A stretch of 19,063 nt of DNA, taken from Syntrophaceae bacterium UBA2210. GTDB taxonomy: Bacteria; Desulfobacterota; Syntrophia; Syntrophales; UBA2210. Below are positions 14,844 to 19,063 of this stretch, piece by piece (within the stretch, counting starts at the first letter, position 1; each line of letters begins with the position of its first letter). Location of the stretch: contig DCUQ01000037.1 in the NCBI GenBank assembly GCA_002327865.1, positions 1-19,063 of the forward strand, in the 5' to 3' direction. A program made the position numbers and the translations under genes. The notes under the pieces were generated by a model. It made no database searches. It saw only the letters and a program-made list of their open reading frames with translations, and had not been told where the DNA came from.

Positions 14844-16337
14844 ATGGATAGACATTACTTTAAAAACCCTCAGTTTATTCTCTATGCCATTTTTTACCTG
14901 GTTATTTTTATCGGCATTTTGCTGGCTGTTTATCAGTTTATATTTAACAGGAGTTTATGGATTGATGAGGCAATGCTCGCACTCAATATTATTAAAAGAG
15001 GCTTTTCAGGACTTACAGAACCGTTATATTATAAACAGGTTGCGCCTGTAGGATTTTTATTCATAGAGAGATTATCTGTACTGATGCTTGGTAAAAATGA
15101 ATTCGCGCTGAGGATTTTTCCCCTGATCAGTTTTCTGGTTTCCATACCTCTTTTTTATCTGCTGTCCTGTAAACTGTCCGGAAACAAGATAGTCCCGCTG
15201 CTCTCGACATCGATTTTCAGCATCACACTATCGCTTTTAAGATATTCCTCGGAGGTTAAACAGTATTCTTCCGATGTTCTGTTTACCGTAATGCTTTTAT
15301 ACTGCTGCCTGACTCTTAAACTGAATACAAACAGATCATTATTGATATATGCGGTCATTGGCGGTATCGCGATATGGTTTTCAAACATAGCGGTGATAAT
15401 ATTGTTTGTATCCGGCATTTATTCCCTGTATTCTGAACTTTACAAGAATAAAAATTACAAGGTATTATTCCCGCTTCTGTTCTGGGCGGTATCTTTCTTC
15501 ATTTATTACATCTTTTTTATTCACAATCACCCGCATACGGAATTCATGATAGATTATTGGAAAGAAGCCTTTTTACCATTAAGCCCGTTTTCTGCGAGTT
15601 TCTATTTCTTTTTGTTTCAAGCTATCAAAGACATCTATTCCTATCTTCTGGGATTCAGTTTTCTCTGGTTTATACCTTTCTCGGTATCAATGGTTGCCAC
15701 CGGGTTTATGCTGAAAAGGCGGGAGTACACTGTCCTTTATTTTTTCCTGGCGCCGATAGCGGTACATCTATTCCTGTCGGGTCTGATGTTATACCCATTT
15801 AAAGGGAGATTCTTACTCTATAGTATTCCACTGATCATACTGGTATTTTCGATTGGTGTATACGAACTCTTTGAATTTACAGATAAACGAATACTCGCGT
15901 TGCCGCAGCTTTTGTTGATAGCCCCGGTGCTTGCGATGTTTTATCCGATCTATGCAAAATTCCCCATACAAATCCATGAAGTGAAACACAGCCTGAATTA
16001 TATGGAAGCAAATATAAAAAGTGATGAAACGATTTATGTTTATTGTAATTCTCGTCCAGCTTTTAAGTTTTATAAAGAAGCAAAGGCCATAAATATAGGC
16101 AATCCAGTAAAACTGGGCACATTTCATCACGAGGAAAAACATAAGTATGATGATGAACTTCTGAATCTCAGGGGGAAAGTCTGGCTGTTATTTTCGCATG
16201 TATATCATTCTTCCAGGCCTGATAGTGAAGAAGCGTATATGATAAAAATTTTATTGAATAACGGCTCGAAACTGCTTGATGTTAAAAAGTATAAAGGCAG
16301 CAGCGTGTATTATATTGATACAAAAGATTCGGTATGA
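14844..16337 (+). CDS. GT39-like (ArnT/PMT-type) membrane glycosyltransferase
   Basis: A 497-residue polytopic membrane protein of the GT-C fold. After the first helix, NRSLWIDEAMLALNI (35-49) carries the Asp-Glu pair (D41, E42) that is catalytic in PMT/ArnT-type enzymes. KQVAPVGFLFIERL (64-77) is the next conserved loop. About ten or more hydrophobic segments follow, then a short soluble C-terminal part of about 120 residues with no recognised domain. Such enzymes transfer a sugar from a polyprenyl phosphate to lipid or protein on the periplasmic side; the acceptor cannot be told. It starts 2 nt after the GT2 stop, with no clear ribosome site of its own, so it is translated by coupling. The GT2/GT39 pair likely forms a donor-transferase module. 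Confidence 0.85.
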   Translation: MDRHYFKNPQFILYAIFYLVIFIGILLAVYQFIFNRSLWIDEAMLALNIIKRGFSGLTEPLYYKQVAPVGFLFIERLSVLMLGKNEFALRIFPLISFLVSIPLFYLLSCKLSGNKIVPLLSTSIFSITLSLLRYSSEVKQYSSDVLFTVMLLYCCLTLKLNTNRSLLIYAVIGGIAIWFSNIAVIILFVSGIYSLYSELYKNKNYKVLFPLLFWAVSFFIYYIFFIHNHPHTEFMIDYWKEAFLPLSPFSASFYFFLFQAIKDIYSYLLGFSFLWFIPFSVSMVATGFMLKRREYTVLYFFLAPIAVHLFLSGLMLYPFKGRFLLYSIPLIILVFSIGVYELFEFTDKRILALPQLLLIAPVLAMFYPIYAKFPIQIHEVKHSLNYMEANIKSDETIYVYCNSRPAFKFYKEAKAINIGNPVKLGTFHHEEKHKYDDELLNLRGKVWLLFSHVYHSSRPDSEEAYMIKILLNNGSKLLDVKKYKGSSVYYIDTKDSV

Positions 16338-16576
16338 ACTACCCCGGATTGCTGTCTTTTTTCTCTCTACAGGTACTACTCTTTTGATGTTGAATGCCAT
16401 GTATTGAAGAGATTGTCTCATTTTGCTTTCAGGATTGTAAAGGTTGGTGTTTTATGGCGTTTATGGCATATCACATGATTTATATATAATATTATTAGAT
16501 GGTTCAAGTAAACGTATGGTTTTGATTGTAGATTTAAACACATATTCCTATTAACTATTTTTTAGAAGGGTTTACC

Positions 16577-17797
16577 ATGTTTAAGCCTCTTAAATTCCTT
16601 TTTATATCTTCAGATAAATACATACCATTTCGAGTTGATGTCAGTGTTCTCTTCGGAAGAGTTTTGTCAGGTCGAGGACATAATATCGACTGGATTTTAC
16701 AGTCGGAAGATAAATGCGATCAGGATTATAAAACAAAATGGCAGGGCAACGAGGTTTGGGTTGGTGCAACAAACCTGGGAACAGGCAGATTAGCTCGGCT
16801 GCACAAACATTGCCTTGACAAAAAAAACGATTTCAAAATGGTGAAACTCATCAGAAGAAAAAAATATGACTTTGTTCAGGTGAAAAACAAGTTTATTTCG
16901 GCACTCCCTGCGTTGTGGTTTGCCCATCGGAATAATTGCAAATTTATCTATTGGCTTTCATACCCGCTCCCGGAAGCGTCGATTCATGCGGTAAACGATG
17001 GCAGTGCGCCATATCCGGTTTTTTATTACTTGCGAGGTCTTTTATCAAAATTCCTGCTCTACCGCATCATCATGCCGCGAGCCGACCACGTGTTTGTGCA
17101 AAGCGAGCAGATGAAGAGGGATATAATGGAAGAAGGTATTTCAGGTGAAAAGCTGACCGCTGTACCGATGGGTATTGAGCCGTCGAACTTCCCGCAATTC
17201 GATTCGACCGGTAATATTCCCGGAACGAACAACAAGTATGTCACCTATCTTGGAACTATGATCCGTGCCCGAAAAATGGAGTTTCTTATTCGTTCTTTTT
17301 CCAAAGTCCTCGATCATGTTCCCGATGCGATCTTGTTTATGGTTGGAGGTGGCAACCACCCATCCGACATATCATTCCTGAAAAACGAGGCTGATAGATT
17401 AGGAATTTCCGATTCTGTTGTATTTACAGGTTTTCTTCCGATGAAAGAGGCCTGGTCTTATGTCCAGAAAGCGCAGGTGTGCGTTTCGCCATTTTATCCG
17501 ATACCCATCTTGAACTCTACGTCTCCTACTAAGTTAGTCGAATATATGGGATTTGGCAAACCGGTTGTGGCTACAAATCACCCTGAGCAGAGCCTCGTGA
17601 TTTCTCAAAGTGGCGCCGGCATATGTGTTCCTTATGATGAAGGCGCCTTTGCCAGGGGCATTATTGAAATTCTGAATGATCCGGTCCGGGCTGAACATAT
17701 GGGCCGTAAGGGGAAGGAATACGTTTATCAAAACCGGACATACGAGCGCATTGCCGACCTTGTTGAAAAAGAATATTATCGAATAATTGAAAGATAA
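16577..17797 (+). CDS. Family 4 glycosyltransferase (GT-B fold)
   Basis: A 406-residue GT-B glycosyltransferase, expected at the cytoplasmic face of the inner membrane. The N-terminal domain starts LKFLFISSDKYIPFRVDVSV. The C-terminal domain shows VTYLGTMIRARKMEFLIRSF (222-241), a phosphate-binding VGGG (256-259), VVFTGFLP (281-288) and SPTKLVEYMGFGKPVVATN (316-334), the donor-sugar segment of GT4. The first position of the canonical E-x7-E pair is Ser (S314) while E322 is kept, common in the PTKLxEYM subgroup. The ATG has AGAAGGG at 16564-16570, 6 bases upstream. It is separated by 239 bases from the GT39 gene, a gap that holds no gene. A TATAAT at 16485-16490 without a clear -35 is the best promoter candidate. 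Sugar and acceptor are unknown. Confidence 0.88.
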   Translation: MFKPLKFLFISSDKYIPFRVDVSVLFGRVLSGRGHNIDWILQSEDKCDQDYKTKWQGNEVWVGATNLGTGRLARLHKHCLDKKNDFKMVKLIRRKKYDFVQVKNKFISALPALWFAHRNNCKFIYWLSYPLPEASIHAVNDGSAPYPVFYYLRGLLSKFLLYRIIMPRADHVFVQSEQMKRDIMEEGISGEKLTAVPMGIEPSNFPQFDSTGNIPGTNNKYVTYLGTMIRARKMEFLIRSFSKVLDHVPDAILFMVGGGNHPSDISFLKNEADRLGISDSVVFTGFLPMKEAWSYVQKAQVCVSPFYPIPILNSTSPTKLVEYMGFGKPVVATNHPEQSLVISQSGAGICVPYDEGAFARGIIEILNDPVRAEHMGRKGKEYVYQNRTYERIADLVEKEYYRIIER

Positions 17798-17868
17798 AAG
17801 CCTTTGTTCTCGGATGTCCTTCCAAATCGCAGTATAATTTGGAAGATCTGAATCTTACAAAGGTTTTT
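17796..17868 (+). terminator. Nested hairpin ending in a T-run, candidate terminator after the GT4 gene
   Basis: An outer stem pairs 17796-17807 (AAAAGCCTTTGT) with 17857-17868 (ACAAAGGTTTTT), 12 pairs with one G-U. Inside it, 17819-17827 (CTTCCAAAT) is the exact reverse complement of 17837-17845 (ATTTGGAAG) around a 9-base loop. The right arm ends in five T. The outer loop is long for a textbook terminator, so it may instead be a structured untranslated region. It would separate the GT4 gene from the sulfotransferase gene. Confidence 0.4.
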
Positions 17869-17982
17869 AGCAGTCGGTTTTCTCTTTGGGAAAAATATTT
17901 TTATGAAGCAACTTTATTACTTACTCCTTGATCTAACTGATGTAATAAATATTTCCATTTCCGCCCTTAAAGGAACAGGTAT

Positions 17983-19014
17983 TTGAACCCCAGACAGCCT
18001 GCATTATATTTGTCTCAGCAATGTCAACCTTTGAAGAATCTCCTGAGAGCTGAATTAGTCAGACTCAGAGGAATTATTTCTCAGATGAAAAAATATAATC
18101 TTCAGGATACGATTATTGTTGCAGGTTCTCCCAGGTCGGGGACAACCTGGCTGGCGGAAGTCCTGAGTTCTACACGCGGATATTCGATGATTTACGAACC
18201 TCTTCATCCTTCGAGGTTTCCGGAGGCCGTACGCTCCGGTTTCAACGCCCGCACTTATCGCCCTGCAGGAGAAACATGGGTTGCGGGAGAAAAATATTTG
18301 GAAAAAGTATTGACCGGAAAGATTTCTTCTTCTCGTTTTGAAGGAATGGGGGATTTCAAGAGTGCGATCCTGAGTCATAAACTGGTTGTCAAATTTATTC
18401 GGGCCAACCGTTTGCTGCCCTGGTTATCTGAAAAATTCAATGTCAGGCAGATAATTCTATTGATTAGACATCCTTGCGCCGTAGTCGCTTCTCAAATCCG
18501 GTCGGGGTATAGTGGATATAATGACGTTTTAAGCGGTCGCGACATAGGTCCGGGAAAAGAAGAAATAATAGATGAAGCCCAAAAGATCAGCTTCGTTGAT
18601 AGAAATATTATCAGAAAGATAGAGAGAATTAATACTCCGGAAGAGTTGCTTGCAGCTGTCTGGTGTCTTGATAACTATGTTCCACTAACTTCTACTCAAA
18701 GAAACAAATGGTTTTTGGCAACCTATGAAAAATTGATTATGAACCACCAACAAAGCATAAAAGATATCGCCGATACTTGCGGTATTGTTTGTTCAAGAAA
18801 AAATATCGAATATGTCACTAATCCCAGTAAGAACGCGTCAAGTGATCTTACAACCTCAGATATCCGACAACTCTCAAAATGGAAGGATCATTTGTCTAAG
18901 GATCAGATAACGAAAATTCTCAACATTGTATCCGCCTTCGGGCTTGATTTTTACAACGATGCAATTTTCCCTGATTATAAAAGCTTGGGGAAAAATGGCA
19001 CGAAATTCTTGTAA
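17983..19014 (+). CDS. PAPS-dependent sulfotransferase
   Basis: Transfers a sulfuryl group from PAPS to a hydroxyl or amino group, probably on a glycan or glycolipid, in the cytoplasm or at the inner membrane. The 343-residue protein shows the 5'-phosphosulfate-binding loop AGSPRSGTTWLAEVL (47-61) and the 3'-phosphate site ILLIRHPCAVVASQIRSG (158-175, with R162 and S170), in the normal order and spacing. YEPLHP (71-76) is near the acceptor side. It starts with TTG at 17983, supported by AAAGGA (17969-17974) 8 bases upstream; the first ATG at 18085 would drop 34 residues and leave only about 12 before the PAPS loop. It is not coupled to cysDNC but shares strand and locus. The acceptor cannot be assigned. 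Confidence 0.9.
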   Translation: MNPRQPALYLSQQCQPLKNLLRAELVRLRGIISQMKKYNLQDTIIVAGSPRSGTTWLAEVLSSTRGYSMIYEPLHPSRFPEAVRSGFNARTYRPAGETWVAGEKYLEKVLTGKISSSRFEGMGDFKSAILSHKLVVKFIRANRLLPWLSEKFNVRQIILLIRHPCAVVASQIRSGYSGYNDVLSGRDIGPGKEEIIDEAQKISFVDRNIIRKIERINTPEELLAAVWCLDNYVPLTSTQRNKWFLATYEKLIMNHQQSIKDIADTCGIVCSRKNIEYVTNPSKNASSDLTTSDIRQLSKWKDHLSKDQITKILNIVSAFGLDFYNDAIFPDYKSLGKNGTKFL

Positions 19015-19021
19015 CCCCTCA

Positions 19022-19063
19022 ATGCTGATAAATAAGAAATATAACTATCCCCAGAAACTGGAC
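19022..19063 (+). CDS. Possible start of a further gene, truncated by window edge
   Basis: An open frame from ATG 19022 runs to the window end (MLINKKYNYPQKLD). There is no good ribosome site (the preceding bases are TAACCCCTCA), and 14 codons are too few to identify anything. Its position 7 nt after the sulfotransferase stop fits the direction of the locus. Confidence 0.25.
   Translation, partial: MLINKKYNYPQKLD

Noticed and set aside
16394..16489. 31-codon Cys-containing open frame between the GT39-like and GT4 genes
   Set aside because: No ribosome site ahead of it and too short to support without conservation data.

Overview
The window reads as a chromosomal segment of a Gram-negative bacterium. 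Support comes from a lipoprotein with an Sec/Lsp-type signal, a DUF374 lysophospholipid acyltransferase-like protein and a periplasmic PLD-like protein. The family mix (LDH-like malate dehydrogenase, stand-alone cytidylate-kinase-like protein, TPR/periplasmic-binding lipoprotein, CysNC fusion) suggests a Desulfobacterota (deltaproteobacterial, perhaps Syntrophales-like) genome. That placement is inference from gene families, not a search result.

Left part (1-8224) is core-like, in short alternating transcription units. On the minus strand are the start of malate dehydrogenase (cut by the window edge) and an unrecognised 134-residue protein. On the plus strand follow formyltetrahydrofolate deformylase (purU), a cytidylate-kinase-like protein with an eroded glycine-rich loop, and a small cupin. 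Convergent to these is a minus-strand pair: a PLD-like exported protein, then a 636-residue TPR plus periplasmic-binding-protein lipoprotein (LpoA-like architecture). Next come a plus-strand LysE-family exporter and a convergent minus-strand pair, an enolase-superfamily (MR/MLE) enzyme followed by a DUF374 acyltransferase. Both convergent gene pairs overlap at their stop codons (4 and 8 nt).

About 800 bases (8225-9024) hold no convincing gene. They are AT-rich in places and carry a perfect 22-bp inverted repeat with a 2-nt loop at 8672-8717, plus smaller palindromes.

Right part (9025-19014) is all on the plus strand and looks like a surface-glycan locus with its own activated-sulfate supply. 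It contains a GT10 fucosyltransferase-like enzyme, cysD and a cysNC fusion (sulfate to APS to PAPS), a TSUP membrane transporter, a GT2 polyprenyl-phosphate-sugar-synthase-like enzyme, a GT39-like membrane glycosyltransferase, a GT4 glycosyltransferase and a PAPS-dependent sulfotransferase. The joint reading is sulfate uptake, PAPS synthesis, glycan assembly with possible fucosylation, and sulfation. The logic resembles the rhizobial NodPQ/NodH (and NodZ) set, but with a different gene complement; it is the strongest candidate for an undescribed system here. No PAPS or APS reductase is visible in the window, so the PAPS is more plausibly for sulfation than for cysteine synthesis, although such genes could lie elsewhere.
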